Translations under genes and position numbers: made by a program
In this document: positions 45,421 to 54,541 of the stretch, one piece after another
Position numbering within the stretch: the stretch's first letter is position 1
Layout: each line of letters starts with the position of its first letter
The notes under the pieces: model-generated
Told to the model about the DNA's origin: nothing
Database searches by the model: none
The model's input: only the letters and a program-made list of their open reading frames with translations
Assembly (NCBI RefSeq): GCF_900104475.1
Contig: NZ_FNJR01000001.1
Coordinates: 297,629-361,628, forward strand
From: Actinopolyspora xinjiangensis
GTDB lineage: Bacteria > Actinomycetota > Actinomycetes > Mycobacteriales > Pseudonocardiaceae
Reading direction: 5' to 3'
DNA: 64,000 nt

Positions 45421-46091
45421 CTTTCCTCCGTAGACTGCTCGCCGGTGCCGCGCACCGGCTCCTCGGCCTTCGAGGCCGACAGCCCTCCCACCAGGAATTC
45501 CGAGAGCGCGTCGAAGGCGGCCGCGTCGGAGAGACCGGTCCGCTCGGTGATCTCGCCACGCTGGATGGCCGAGATCGTCAGCCCGACCATCTCGGCCACC
45601 AGGGCGGCGTCGACCTCGCGGAAGACACCGGCCCGTACCCCTTCGTGCACGTCCCGGCGAATCCGGTCGGCGGCCGCCCTGGCGTTGGCCTCATAACTGG
45701 CCCTGGTGGCCGGGTTTTCGGCCATGTCGCTGATGAACCGCCGACTAGCCGGGGCGAGTTCGGCCGCGGCGGCCTTGAGGTAGGTGCGCATGCGCGAGCG
45801 CGGATCGGTGTACTCGGCGACCCGCCGCTCCATGTTGGCGGTGGAACGTTTGAAGAAGTACCCCACCACGCGCACGGCGAGCTGTTCCTTGCTCGGTGCC
45901 AGCGTGTAGAGAGTGGACTTCGAGCAGTGCATGCGTCCGGCCAGCTCGTCCAGCGTGAAGTGCGCGAACCCCTCGGCCAGGAAGAGATCGCACAACCGGT
46001 CCAGCAGCTCCGCCCGGCGGGCGCGCACGGCCGACTTCGACGCGGTGCCGCGTGGTTCTCCGACGCCTTCGGCCGGACGGAAATCGCTCAT
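45417..46091 (-). CDS. TetR-family regulator
   Basis: A 224-residue regulator. The N-terminal helix-turn-helix is AEGFAHFTLDELAGRMHCSK followed by STLYTLAPSKEQL, and the C-terminal domain is helical. Its gene overlaps the sugar kinase gene downstream and diverges from the acyl-CoA dehydrogenase gene 167 bases away, so it may control that gene as well as its own operon; acyl-CoA-type ligands would fit a TetR/acyl-CoA dehydrogenase pair. ATG start at 46091. Repeated AGTACT/AGTACC elements lie in the shared promoter region. Confidence 0.9.
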   Translation of the reverse strand: MSDFRPAEGVGEPRGTASKSAVRARRAELLDRLCDLFLAEGFAHFTLDELAGRMHCSKSTLYTLAPSKEQLAVRVVGYFFKRSTANMERRVAEYTDPRSRMRTYLKAAAAELAPASRRFISDMAENPATRASYEANARAAADRIRRDVHEGVRAGVFREVDAALVAEMVGLTISAIQRGEITERTGLSDAAAFDALSEFLVGGLSASKAEEPVRGTGEQSTEES

Positions 46092-46194
46092 CGTTCGAGG
46101 TTGCCACAACCGAGCGGGTGAACCGGTGCTCGGGAGGGCGCTACTCGGAACCGGTTTCGCTCGGTGTCGCGGATGCGTACGATACGCCATCAAC

Positions 46195-46232
46195 AGTACT
46201 ATATCCAGTCCTTGAGTACTCCACAGAGTACC
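46195..46232. promoter_or_regulatory. Repeated AGTACT elements in the TetR / acyl-CoA dehydrogenase divergent promoter
   Basis: AGTACT occurs at 46195-46200 and 46215-46220, and AGTACC at 46227-46232, just before the acyl-CoA dehydrogenase start. AGTACT is itself a palindrome. These are candidates for the binding site of the divergent TetR protein. Confidence 0.4.
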
Positions 46233-46258
46233 GTAAGGCGCGACAACCGGGGTCTTTG

Positions 46259-47395
46259 ATGCCAGTCGAACGAATACTCGCCACCACCGAGGCAACCGAC
46301 CTGCTCAACCTCACGAAGGACATCGCCCGGAACGAACTGGCGCCGGAGGCGGCGCGGGCCGAGGAGACCGGGAACTTCCCCCACGAGAAGTTCGAACTGC
46401 TGGGCGAGGCCGGGCTGCTGAGCCTGCCGTACCCCGAGGCCCACGGCGGCGCGAACCAGCCCTACGAGACCTACCTGCAGGTGCTCGAGGAGATCAGCAG
46501 CGCCTGGATGACCGTGGGGGTCGGCCTGTCGGTGCACACCATGTCCTGCTATCCGCTGGTCGAATTCGGCACCGACGCCCAACGCGAACGCTGGCTCGGT
46601 GAGATGCTGGGCGGGCACACCCTCGGCGCCTACGCGCTGTCGGAGCCGCAGGCCGGTTCGGACGCGGGAGCGCTGCGAACCCGCGCCGAGCGGAACGGGG
46701 CGGGGTACGCGGTCACCGGCACCAAGTGCTGGATCACCCACGGGGGTGTGGCCGACTTCTACACCCTGATGGCCAGAACCTCGGAGGACGAGATCAGCTG
46801 TCTGCTGGTGGACGGGAACACTCCCGGTCTGGTGGCCGCGAGCCCGGAACACAAGATGGGGCTGACGGGATCACCCACCACCGAGCTCGTCCTCGACGGC
46901 GCGCCGGTCGCCGCGGAACGGCTCATCGGCGGTGAGGGCAACGGGCTGCGCATCGCGCTGCGAGCACTCGACTCCGGAAGGCTGGGCATCGCCGCCTGCG
47001 CCGTGGGGCTGGCACAGGCCGCCCTCGACCAGGCACTGGAATACGCGCGGCAGCGCACCCAGTTCGGCCGGTCGATCATCCGGTTCCAGGGTCTGGAGTT
47101 CATGATCGCCGACATGGAGGCGGCGGTGCACTCGGCGCGGGCCACCTATCTGGACGCGGCACGACGGCGGGACGCGGGACTGGCCTTCGGCAGGCAGGCC
47201 TCGGTGGCCAAGCTGGTCGCGACCGACGCGGCCATGAAGGTGACCACCGACGCGGTGCAGGTGCTGGGCGGAGCGGGCTACACCACCGACTTCCCCGTCG
47301 AGCGCTACATGCGTGAGGCCAAGGTGCTGCAGATCTTCGAGGGCACCAACCAGATACAGCGGATGGTGATCGGGCGTGACCTCGCCGGGGCGTGA
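46259..47395 (+). CDS. Acyl-CoA dehydrogenase
   Basis: A 378-residue FAD-dependent acyl-CoA dehydrogenase. Signatures: YALSEPQAGSDAGALRTRA for substrate and FAD contact, KCWITHGGVADFY, RTQFGRSIIRFQGLEF and the C-terminal IFEGTNQIQRMVIGRDLA with the catalytic base Glu361. It removes two hydrogens from an acyl-CoA for beta-oxidation and passes electrons to ETF. The start ATG at 46259 matches the family length. It diverges from a TetR gene, which may regulate it. A hairpin ends the message. Confidence 0.95.
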   Translation: MPVERILATTEATDLLNLTKDIARNELAPEAARAEETGNFPHEKFELLGEAGLLSLPYPEAHGGANQPYETYLQVLEEISSAWMTVGVGLSVHTMSCYPLVEFGTDAQRERWLGEMLGGHTLGAYALSEPQAGSDAGALRTRAERNGAGYAVTGTKCWITHGGVADFYTLMARTSEDEISCLLVDGNTPGLVAASPEHKMGLTGSPTTELVLDGAPVAAERLIGGEGNGLRIALRALDSGRLGIAACAVGLAQAALDQALEYARQRTQFGRSIIRFQGLEFMIADMEAAVHSARATYLDAARRRDAGLAFGRQASVAKLVATDAAMKVTTDAVQVLGGAGYTTDFPVERYMREAKVLQIFEGTNQIQRMVIGRDLAGA

Positions 47396-47415
47396 GCCCC
47401 CTGGAAATGGGGGCT
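47395..47415 (+). terminator. Intrinsic terminator after acyl-CoA dehydrogenase
   Basis: AGCCCCC (47395-47401) pairs with GGGGGCT (47409-47415) and is followed by TT. It starts in the stop codon itself. Confidence 0.75.
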
Positions 47416-47482
47416 TTCCTCCGGGAGCGAACCGGGCGGGCACCCGCCGGGAGAGGCGGCTCCGATATGGAATCCCCCCAGC

Positions 47483-48412
47483 TCAGCCGAGAGGCCGAAG
47501 CCCCCAGCGTCCCGACCAGGTCTGCCCCTCATCCAGCACGACCAGGTCGGTGCCCGAGTTCAGCGCGTCGGGCGGGCAGGTCATCGGCTCCACCGCCACC
47601 GCCCTGCCCCTGCCCGGGAAGTCACCCGGCGTGTAGACCTGCACCCAGCCGAACGCCGGATCGGCCCACAGCTCCACCCCGTGCCCCGAGGAGTCGGTCA
47701 CCGAGTGCCGCACCAGCCCCGCCGGGTCGTCCGGCAGCGGTGCGGCCCCGCCGAACGCGGTGTCCAGCCACACTCCTGCGAGTTTCCTGCCCACCCGGAG
47801 GTCCTGCTCGTCGCCCTCCAGCCTGCGCGGTGGCCGGTCGGGCAGCATCCGCTCCGGGTCGATCGGAAGCACGCTGGAGGCCGACAACCGCAGCGTGCAC
47901 TCGTCGGTGTCGGCGTTGCCCGCACGCGGATAGGGATGCACGCCCAGCCCGAACGGCACGGGACGCGAACCGAGGTTCTCCACGGCGTGCCGCACGGTCA
48001 GCCCGTGCTCGTCCACCGAGTACTCCACCGAGGTCAACAGCGGAACCGGCCAGCCGGGCTGGACCGGGATCATCGCGTGCAGCACCACGGTCGCCTGAGT
48101 GTGCTCCCCGACCGTCCAGGGAGTGTGCCGCAGCAGGCCGTGGATGGCGTTGTGGCGATTCGGCTCGGTCAGCGCGAGCTGCTGCGGCTCGCCCTCCAGA
48201 CTCCAGTGGCCGTCGGCGACACGGTTCGGCCACGGCACCAGCACGGCTCCGGCGCCGGCGGGCGGCAGCCGGTCCGCCTCGTAGGTCTCGCTGTAGGCAA
48301 CGCCGTCGACCTCGAAGACCCGCAGCCCGGCGCCGACCTCGGTGATTACCGCTCGCGCACCACCGTGAACGATCTCGAACTGGTGACCTGTCGCCGGGAT
48401 GTGTTCGCTCAC
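47483..48412 (-). CDS. Aldose 1-epimerase (mutarotase) family protein
   Basis: A 309-residue galactose-mutarotase fold protein. It has NRHNAIHGLLRHTPW with the first His, the second His in FGLGVHPYPRAG, and the Glu region AVEPMTCPPDALNSG. Residues about 55-70 (VPWPNRVADGHWSLEG) agree with the YihR-like actinobacterial group. It interconverts sugar anomers, likely on glucose or a related aldose. GTG start at 48412. It is a single gene convergent with the acyl-CoA dehydrogenase and has no close sugar operon besides the kinase 2 kb away. Confidence 0.92.
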   Translation of the reverse strand: MSEHIPATGHQFEIVHGGARAVITEVGAGLRVFEVDGVAYSETYEADRLPPAGAGAVLVPWPNRVADGHWSLEGEPQQLALTEPNRHNAIHGLLRHTPWTVGEHTQATVVLHAMIPVQPGWPVPLLTSVEYSVDEHGLTVRHAVENLGSRPVPFGLGVHPYPRAGNADTDECTLRLSASSVLPIDPERMLPDRPPRRLEGDEQDLRVGRKLAGVWLDTAFGGAAPLPDDPAGLVRHSVTDSSGHGVELWADPAFGWVQVYTPGDFPGRGRAVAVEPMTCPPDALNSGTDLVVLDEGQTWSGRWGLRPLG

Positions 48413-48589
48413 ACGACCACTGTATGCCGTAGGTAATCTTCCCCGTTAACCGTAGTGTCACTTTCGACACACCGGGCCGCGCGGCCGGTGTCCGGGGCTT
48501 CGCCGGGCAGGCGGCGGGGATCGGCGCCACACCGTGGGAGCGGCGGTCCCACGCTCACCCGCCGCTGCCCGCCACGACGGGACTCGACG

Positions 48590-49243
48590 TCAGGGCGCCA
48601 GTCGCCGCACCTTCCAGGCGCCGTCCTCCCGGCAGAAACGCAGCCGATCGTGCAGCCTGTCCGGGCGCCCCTGCCAGAACTCCACGTACTCCGGCCTGAT
48701 GCGCCAGCCGCCCCAGTGCGGAGGCACCGGCACCCGCTCGGAGTCGGCGAACCGGCGCTCGATCCCGGCCAGCTTGGACTCCAGCGCGGAACGCCCGGAC
48801 ACCACGCTGGACTGCGGCGACGCCCAGGCACCGAGCTGGGAACCCCGGGGCCGGTGAGCCCAGTACTCCGCGGTCTCCTCCTGCTTGACCTTCTCCACCG
48901 TGCCGCGCACGTTCACCTGGCGCTGCAGCGCCAGCCAGGGGAAGGTCGCGGCGGCCACCCGGGTGGAGCCGAGATCGTGGCTCTTGGCCGAGGTGTAGTT
49001 GGTGAAGAACACCAGGCCGCGCTCGTCGAACCCCTTGCACAGCACCGTGCGGGAGGAGGGCATCCCCGTGGCGTCGGCCGTGGCCAGCACCATCGCGTTC
49101 GGCTCGGCCACCTCTGCCTGCACGGCTTCGTCGAACCACCGCCGCAGCTGCTCGTGCCAGGTGTCGGCCAGCAGCGACTCCTGGAACGGTTCGGCGTCGT
49201 AGGACACGCGCATCCCGGACAACGTGGCCTTTGCCTGCGACAT
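48590..49243 (-). CDS. pdxH: Pyridoxamine 5'-phosphate oxidase
   Basis: A 217-residue FMN-dependent enzyme that oxidises pyridoxamine or pyridoxine phosphate to pyridoxal phosphate. Family motifs: PNAMVLATADATGMPSSRTV, GLVFFTNYTSAKSHDLG, YWAHRPRGSQLGAWASPQSS and the C-terminal PEYVEFWQGRPDRLHDRLRF. The ATG at 49243 has AGGAGGA upstream; the frame extends further but without domain content. Its position next to citrate synthase and serC, which uses PLP, is common in actinobacteria. Confidence 0.96.
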   Translation of the reverse strand: MSQAKATLSGMRVSYDAEPFQESLLADTWHEQLRRWFDEAVQAEVAEPNAMVLATADATGMPSSRTVLCKGFDERGLVFFTNYTSAKSHDLGSTRVAAATFPWLALQRQVNVRGTVEKVKQEETAEYWAHRPRGSQLGAWASPQSSVVSGRSALESKLAGIERRFADSERVPVPPHWGGWRIRPEYVEFWQGRPDRLHDRLRFCREDGAWKVRRLAP

Positions 49244-49690
49244 CCATTCCTCCTGACTAGACCGACGTCTCAAGCGACGCCACCGCTGGGTCGAAACGTG
49301 CTTGCCCTGAACCGCAATGGTGCGCGATACCCACGACGCCCGCGCGCCGGGCGAAGCGACTCCCCGATCGACGGTAAACGGAAATCGAACCGGCGCCGAA
49401 CCGCAGTCGGTCCCCGATCGATCTCGTAATCGATTCAGCAGGTCTTCGCGGCGGGAACCCACCCCCGAACGGCCCATCAGCGACGACGACCGGACTCCCC
49501 CGCGATGTGATCTTTTTCATCACACGCCGATTACCGGCCGCAACGATTGCCATTCCGCACCGTGGGGGTGCACTGTTACCGCTACGACATCGGCCGTGTT
49601 CCCGCGACCGTGTGCCACACCCCGCCACGTCCCCACCGCGACCCGGTACGGGTTCGCGGCAAAACCGGCGACGAAGGAGACGAGGCGACG
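49244..49690. other. 447-base divergent promoter region between pdxH and citA
   Basis: The gap lies between two divergent genes and holds both promoters. The clear structure is a palindrome at 49506-49524; otherwise no gene is supported. Confidence 0.5.
49506..49524. promoter_or_regulatory. TGTGAT-N7-ATCACA palindrome upstream of the second citrate synthase
   Basis: Perfect arms TGTGAT and ATCACA flank CTTTTTC. The arms match CRP/FNR-type half sites, but the spacer is longer by three bases than the usual TGTGA-N6-TCACA. It lies about 170 bases before citA. GntR-type binding is another option. Confidence 0.5.
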
Positions 49691-50833
49691 ATGCCGAACT
49701 CAGCCAGCAACGAAGCCACGCAGCCCACTGTCAGCCCCGGCTTGGAAGGCGTGGTGGCCTTCGAGACCGAGATCGCCGAACCCGACCGGGACGGCGGAGC
49801 CCTGCGCTACCGCGGGGTGGACATCGAGCAACTCGCGGGCCGGATCTCCTTCGGCGACGTATGGGCGCTGTTGGTGGACGGCCGTTTCGGGAACGGCCTC
49901 GGCGCGGCGGGCGACGACCGCCTCCCCGTGCGCAACGGCGACGTGCGCGTCGACATGCAGTCCGCACTGGCGATGGTCGCTCCGACGAACCAGTTCGCCC
50001 CACTGCTCGATGTGGACGAGGAGCGGGCCCGCGCCCAACTGGCCCTCGCCTCGGAACTGGCACTGTCCTACGCGGCGCAGTCCGCCCGGGGCGAGGAACT
50101 GCCGGCCGTACCGCGCTCCGAGCTGGACAAGTGCTCCACGGTCGCCGAACGCTTCCTGACCTGCTGGCGCGGTGACCCCGACCCTGCGCACGTGAAAGCG
50201 CTGGACGCCTACTGGGTCTCGGCCGCCGAGCACGGGCTGAACGCCTCGACGTTCACCGCGCGGGTGATCGCCTCCACCGGGGCCGACGCCGCCGCCAGCC
50301 TCTCCGGGGCGGTGGGCGCCATGTCCGGACCACTGCACGGGGGCGCGCCCGCCCGGGTGCTGCCGATGATCGAAGAGGTCGAGCGGCGTGGCGACGCACG
50401 CGCGGTGGTCGAGTCGATCCTCGACCGCGGCGATCGGCTCATGGGCTTCGGGCACCGCGTCTACCGCGCCGAGGACCCGCGCGCCAGGGTGCTGCGCGAG
50501 ACCTGCAAACAGCTGGGCTCGCCCAGGTTCGAGGTCGCCTCGGAACTGGAGCAGGCGGCGCTCTCGGTGCTCGCGGAACGGCGTCCCGACCGGCAGATCG
50601 CCACCAACGTGGAATTCTGGGCGGCGGTGATCCTGGACTTCGCCCAGGTGCCGACACCGATGATGCCCGCGATGTTCACCTGCGCGCGGCTGGCGGGATG
50701 GTCGGCCCACATCCTGGAGCAGAAGCGAACCGGACGGCTGGTCCGCCCGTCCGCCCGCTACGTCGGCCCGGGGGCGCGCCAGCCGCACGAGATCGAGGGG
50801 TGGGACACCGTCTCACCACTGGCCTCGGTCTGA
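49691..50833 (+). CDS. citA: Citrate synthase 2
   Basis: A 380-residue citrate synthase, shorter than the one at 42135-43439. It has LRYRGVDIEQLAGRISFGDV at the start, SGPLHGGAPARVL with the active-site His, RLMGFGHRVYRAEDPRA, and NVEFWAAVILDFA where the usual catalytic Asp-containing strand NVDF reads NVEF. The Asp-to-Glu change at this position is notable but is also found in some members of this subgroup. It pairs with pdxH as in mycobacteria. ATG start at 49691 with AAGGAG and GAGG upstream. A 2-methylcitrate synthase role is possible. Confidence 0.9.
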   Translation: MPNSASNEATQPTVSPGLEGVVAFETEIAEPDRDGGALRYRGVDIEQLAGRISFGDVWALLVDGRFGNGLGAAGDDRLPVRNGDVRVDMQSALAMVAPTNQFAPLLDVDEERARAQLALASELALSYAAQSARGEELPAVPRSELDKCSTVAERFLTCWRGDPDPAHVKALDAYWVSAAEHGLNASTFTARVIASTGADAAASLSGAVGAMSGPLHGGAPARVLPMIEEVERRGDARAVVESILDRGDRLMGFGHRVYRAEDPRARVLRETCKQLGSPRFEVASELEQAALSVLAERRPDRQIATNVEFWAAVILDFAQVPTPMMPAMFTCARLAGWSAHILEQKRTGRLVRPSARYVGPGARQPHEIEGWDTVSPLASV

Positions 50834-50898
50834 GAGATCCGGTCGGCCCGGTTCCCGCGAGTTCCACGCGAAGCCGACCTCCCAGCCGCTCCCGCCCA

Positions 50899-50945
50899 GG
50901 GAGGCCCGACATCAGGTGTGGGTACCGCGCCACCTCGGGCCTCCC
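50899..50945 (+). terminator. Hairpin after citA, related to the dispersed repeat (copy D)
   Basis: GGGAGGCCCGA (50899-50909) pairs perfectly with TCGGGCCTCCC (50935-50945), with an inner GGTG/CACC stem. The left arm shares AGGCCCGACATC with the dispersed repeat, so it may be a shortened or rearranged copy. It is 65 bases after the stop. Confidence 0.7.
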
Positions 50946-51121
50946 GTGACGAGCACGCCCGGTCGGCACCGCCGCGTGAGCCCACCTCCGAGGCCGGGAA
51001 CGGCGAAGCCGCACGTACCTCCCCCATCGCGCGACCGGACAAACCGGGCGGGGCGTGGCCCGGAACACGATCCGGGCGCGGCCTCCGCGACCCCGCCGAA
51101 CCGATGCGGGAGAGTGTCCGT

Positions 51122-52144
51122 GTGCACCACGTCGAAGAGCTGACACTCACCAGCGCGCTACTGAGCTGGAAGTTCGCGCTCTGGTGGAACCTGCTGATCG
51201 TGTTGCTGGGGGCCGCCTACGCGGCAGGGGTGGTACGGCTCCGGCGCGAGCGGCCGGAACGGAGCTGGCCAGCCCACCGGAGCTGGCTGTTCGCGTCCGG
51301 TCTGGTGAGCCTGTTCGTGGCGATGAACAGCTTCGTCGCGGTCTACAGCCACGCGCTGTTCACCATGCACATGGTGCAGCACCTGATGCTGATCATGCTG
51401 GTTCCCGCCCTGCTGGTCTACGGGAAACCGCTGCGGCTGTGGTCCGAGCTGGACGGGTCGGGCCGCGTCGAACGCGTCCTGCGGGGACGCACGGTCGGCA
51501 TCCTCACCCATCCGGCGTGGACCATGGTGCTGTACTCGGTGGTGCTGGTCGCCACCCACCTCACACCGTTCATGCAGGTCATGCTGCTGAACCCCTGGCT
51601 GCACCACGCCGAGAGCGTGCTGTACCTGGTCACCGGCTACCTGACCTTCCTGCCGCTGCTGGGCAGGGAACCAACCCGCTGGCAGCGCTTCCCCTACCCG
51701 CTGCGGGTGTTCAGCTCCCTGATGGGGATGGGGCCGGACACCGGTATCGGCGTGATCCTGATGATGGCCGACGACCCGCTGTTCCCGGCCTACGGGATGA
51801 TGCGCGACTGGTGGATCGACGACGGCACGCTGACCGTGCTGGCCGACCAGCGGCTCGGCGGCGGGATCATGTGGTTCTTCGGTGACGCCCTGATGGCCGT
51901 GTTCGCGCTGGTGCTGGTCAAGCAGTGGATGCGCGCCAAGGGCTCGGAAGCGGGGTTCGGCAACTGGCTGGAGTCCGCCAGGCGCAGCGCGCTGGCCGAG
52001 ACCGACAGCGAGGCCGAGTCGGCCGTCCGGAACCTGCGGGCTGCCGAGGACGTGGACGAGGACGAGCGGGCCAGGCAGGCATACAACGCGATGCTCGCCC
52101 GGCTGGCCCGCCAGGACGGGGAGCACCGGCGGAGCGGCCGGTAG
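51122..52144 (+). CDS. CtaG-family (caa3_CtaG) cytochrome c oxidase assembly protein
   Basis: A 340-residue protein with seven predicted membrane segments and the caa3_CtaG layout: HALFTMHMVQHLMLIMLVPA with conserved His, LTHPAWTMVLYSVVLVATHL, NPWLHHAESVLYLVTGYLTF and LGGGIMWFFGDA. Members help deliver copper to cytochrome oxidase or handle copper at the membrane. The charged C-terminal tail is cytosolic. GTG at 51122 with GGGAG 9 bases upstream is preferred; ATG 51104 is the alternative. The next gene in the same direction has a CopD-CtaG fusion. Confidence 0.88.
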   Translation: MHHVEELTLTSALLSWKFALWWNLLIVLLGAAYAAGVVRLRRERPERSWPAHRSWLFASGLVSLFVAMNSFVAVYSHALFTMHMVQHLMLIMLVPALLVYGKPLRLWSELDGSGRVERVLRGRTVGILTHPAWTMVLYSVVLVATHLTPFMQVMLLNPWLHHAESVLYLVTGYLTFLPLLGREPTRWQRFPYPLRVFSSLMGMGPDTGIGVILMMADDPLFPAYGMMRDWWIDDGTLTVLADQRLGGGIMWFFGDALMAVFALVLVKQWMRAKGSEAGFGNWLESARRSALAETDSEAESAVRNLRAAEDVDEDERARQAYNAMLARLARQDGEHRRSGR

Positions 52145-52352
52145 GCGTGACCGCACTCGGCCCGCTCCGGCCACCCAGCTCCCGGGGCGGGAACCTCCCG
52201 GTCGCCGGAATCCCCACCTCAGGTGGACAGCCCCCACCGGGTCCCCGGCCCGGTTCCGCGAAGCCCTATGCTGCCCAGCGGAAACAGCTGCGGCCCACCG
52301 CGAGCGCCTCCGCCCGCGAATTCCGCGACCACCCCGATCACGAGGTCGATCC

Positions 52353-54323
52353 ATGTCCGATCCCGCACCGACGAGCAACCGAGCGGAAGACGGCGCCCCA
52401 CCGGGCGTCCCCGGGGTGAGGCCCTGGGGGCTGGTGGGGACGGCTCTCGCCGTGGCGTTGACGGTCGTGCTGGTGCTCGGCGCGGGAAGCGACGTCTACG
52501 CGGTGCTCGGCTACCCCGACCCGGGGGCGCCGACCAAACTCGGCGTCAACCTGCTGCGACTGGTCTTCGACCTCGCCGGGGCCGGTTGCCTGGGCGGACT
52601 GGTGTTCGCGGCGTTGTTCACCGTCCCGCAGCGCGGTGGGATGGTCTCCCCCGACGGCTACGCCGCGCTCCGGACGGCGGGAACCGCCGCCTGGCTGTGG
52701 GGCGCGGCGGGACTGCTGCTGAGCGTGTTCGACGCGGCCGACTCGGCGGGACAAGCGGTCACCGACGGCCTCACCCTCGACGGCTGGCTCGGGCTGTTGC
52801 GAGCACTGGACGCGCCGAAGGCGTGGCTGCTCTCCGCGTCGCTCGCGCTGGTGCTGGGGGTAGCCTGCCGATCGACGCTGCGCTGGCGCACCACCCTCGC
52901 CCTCACCGTGCTGGCCGGGCTGGCCCTGCTGCCACCGGTACTGGTCGGGCACGCCGCCACCAACGGCGGGCACGACTTCGCCTCCGACGCCATGAGCTTC
53001 CACGTGGTGGCCGCGGCGCTGTGGCTGGGCACGCTGTTCGCCGTGATCGCCCACGCCCGCAGACGCGGCTCGAACCCGGAGATCGTGGCACGCCGCTACC
53101 GGAGACTCGCGGCGACGTGCTGGGTGGTGCTCGCGGTTTCCGGGGTGATCGGCTCGCTGGTGCTGGTACCGCCGGGACGGTGGCTGGGCGAGTACGGCTC
53201 ACTGGTGCTGTACAAGGTGGGGCTCCTGCTGCTGGTGGGACTCGTCTCGGTGCCGCTGCGGCGCCGGGTCACCCGTTCGGCCCCGGATCGGTTCCGGGGA
53301 ATGCTGCGGCTGGCCGGTGCGGAACTGGCGCTGCTGCTGGTGACGCTGGGGATCTCGATGGGCATGGCCCACGTGCCGCCACCCAACCTGCTCGACCGGG
53401 ACGCCACCGCATCCGACCTGCTCATCGGCTACAACCTGCCCGACTTCCCGAACGCCTGGCAGCTGGTCACCCAGTGGCGGTTCGACCTGCTGCTCGGCAC
53501 GGCTGCCGTGGTGCTGGCGATGCTGTACGCGCTGGGGGTCCGCAGGCTGCGCGCGCACGGGCAGCGCTGGCCGGTGGGGCGCACCGTGAGCTGGCTGGCC
53601 GGGTGTCTGGTCCTGCTGGTGGCCACCTCCTCCGGGGTGGGAAGCTACGCCCCCGCCACTTTCGGGGTGCACATGACGGCGCACCTGCTGCTGAACATGC
53701 TGGGTCCGGCCCTGCTGGTGCTGGGAACACCGGTGAACCTGTGCCTGCGGGCACTCCCCCGCGCCGGGCGGGGTGAGCCGTACGGCCCTCGGGAGTGGCT
53801 GCTGGGGGTGGTGGACTCCCCGGTCGCGCGGTGGCTGAGCCACCCCGTGTTGGCCTCGCTGCTGCTGGTGGGCTCGCTCTACGCGCTGTACCCGACCGGC
53901 CTGTTCCAGCTGGTCATGCAGGAGCACTGGGCGCACACGATCATGAACGTCTATTTCCTGGGGAGCGGCTGGCTGTGGTTCTGGTCGGTCCTCGGTGTCG
54001 ACCGCACTCCCCGCCGGGTACCGCAGCTGGCGAGGCTCGGGGTCACGCTGGGCATGATGCCCGCCCTCGCGTTCTTCGGGGTACTGGTGCTGAGCATGTC
54101 CGAGCCGATCGCGGAGAACTACTACCGCACGCTGGATCTGCCCTGGTCGGTGGACCTGATGACCGCGCAGCAGGCGGGGGCGCTGATCGGCTGGCTCGGC
54201 GGCGAGGTTCCGATGCTGCTGGTGCTGATCGTGCTGCTGCGGCAGTGGCACCGCGAAGAGGGAGATGACGACGACGCCGACTACGAGGGCATGTTCGCGC
54301 GCCTGGAGTCCACCAGGAGCTGA
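52353..54323 (+). CDS. CopD-CtaG fusion membrane protein
   Basis: A 656-residue multispanning protein. The N-terminal half is a CopD-type copper resistance domain (WLLSASLALVLGVACRSTLR, GHAATNGGHDFASDAMSFHVV, YGSLVLYKVGLLLLVGLVSV), and the C-terminal half is a caa3_CtaG domain (GVHMTAHLLLNMLGPALLVL, LSHPVLASLLLVGSLYALY, EHWAHTIMNVYFLGSGWLWF). Such fusions are typical of actinobacteria and are thought to import copper and pass it to respiratory oxidases. GAGG precedes the ATG at 52353. The two CtaG domains in neighbouring genes are paralogues. The acidic C-terminal tail is cytosolic. Confidence 0.92.
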   Translation: MSDPAPTSNRAEDGAPPGVPGVRPWGLVGTALAVALTVVLVLGAGSDVYAVLGYPDPGAPTKLGVNLLRLVFDLAGAGCLGGLVFAALFTVPQRGGMVSPDGYAALRTAGTAAWLWGAAGLLLSVFDAADSAGQAVTDGLTLDGWLGLLRALDAPKAWLLSASLALVLGVACRSTLRWRTTLALTVLAGLALLPPVLVGHAATNGGHDFASDAMSFHVVAAALWLGTLFAVIAHARRRGSNPEIVARRYRRLAATCWVVLAVSGVIGSLVLVPPGRWLGEYGSLVLYKVGLLLLVGLVSVPLRRRVTRSAPDRFRGMLRLAGAELALLLVTLGISMGMAHVPPPNLLDRDATASDLLIGYNLPDFPNAWQLVTQWRFDLLLGTAAVVLAMLYALGVRRLRAHGQRWPVGRTVSWLAGCLVLLVATSSGVGSYAPATFGVHMTAHLLLNMLGPALLVLGTPVNLCLRALPRAGRGEPYGPREWLLGVVDSPVARWLSHPVLASLLLVGSLYALYPTGLFQLVMQEHWAHTIMNVYFLGSGWLWFWSVLGVDRTPRRVPQLARLGVTLGMMPALAFFGVLVLSMSEPIAENYYRTLDLPWSVDLMTAQQAGALIGWLGGEVPMLLVLIVLLRQWHREEGDDDDADYEGMFARLESTRS

Positions 54324-54497
54324 GCGGAGCTCCTCCGGCCCGCTCGGCGGCCTCCCGATCGCCGGATCTCGCCCTCGGCGACGAGTCGGCGACGACGATC
54401 CCCGGACAGGCCGAGAAGGGCAGTGTGGCACGAATCTCCGAGCGGTTCCGGCCCCCGGTGATCGTGTTCCCGGCACACCTCGGAGTACCGTGAGTTC

Positions 54498-54513
54498 GGT
54501 AAGGCATACCTTA
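54498..54513. promoter_or_regulatory. Putative IdeR/DtxR iron box
   Basis: GGTAAGGCATACCTTA matches the core of the IdeR/DtxR box (GGTTAGGCTAACC) at 11 of 13 positions and contains the palindrome TAAGG-CATA-CCTTA. It lies 28 bases before the DUF2218 gene, so iron-loaded IdeR would repress it. Confidence 0.75.
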
Positions 54514-54541
54514 CCCGACACGGTATCGATCGAGAGGCGAG

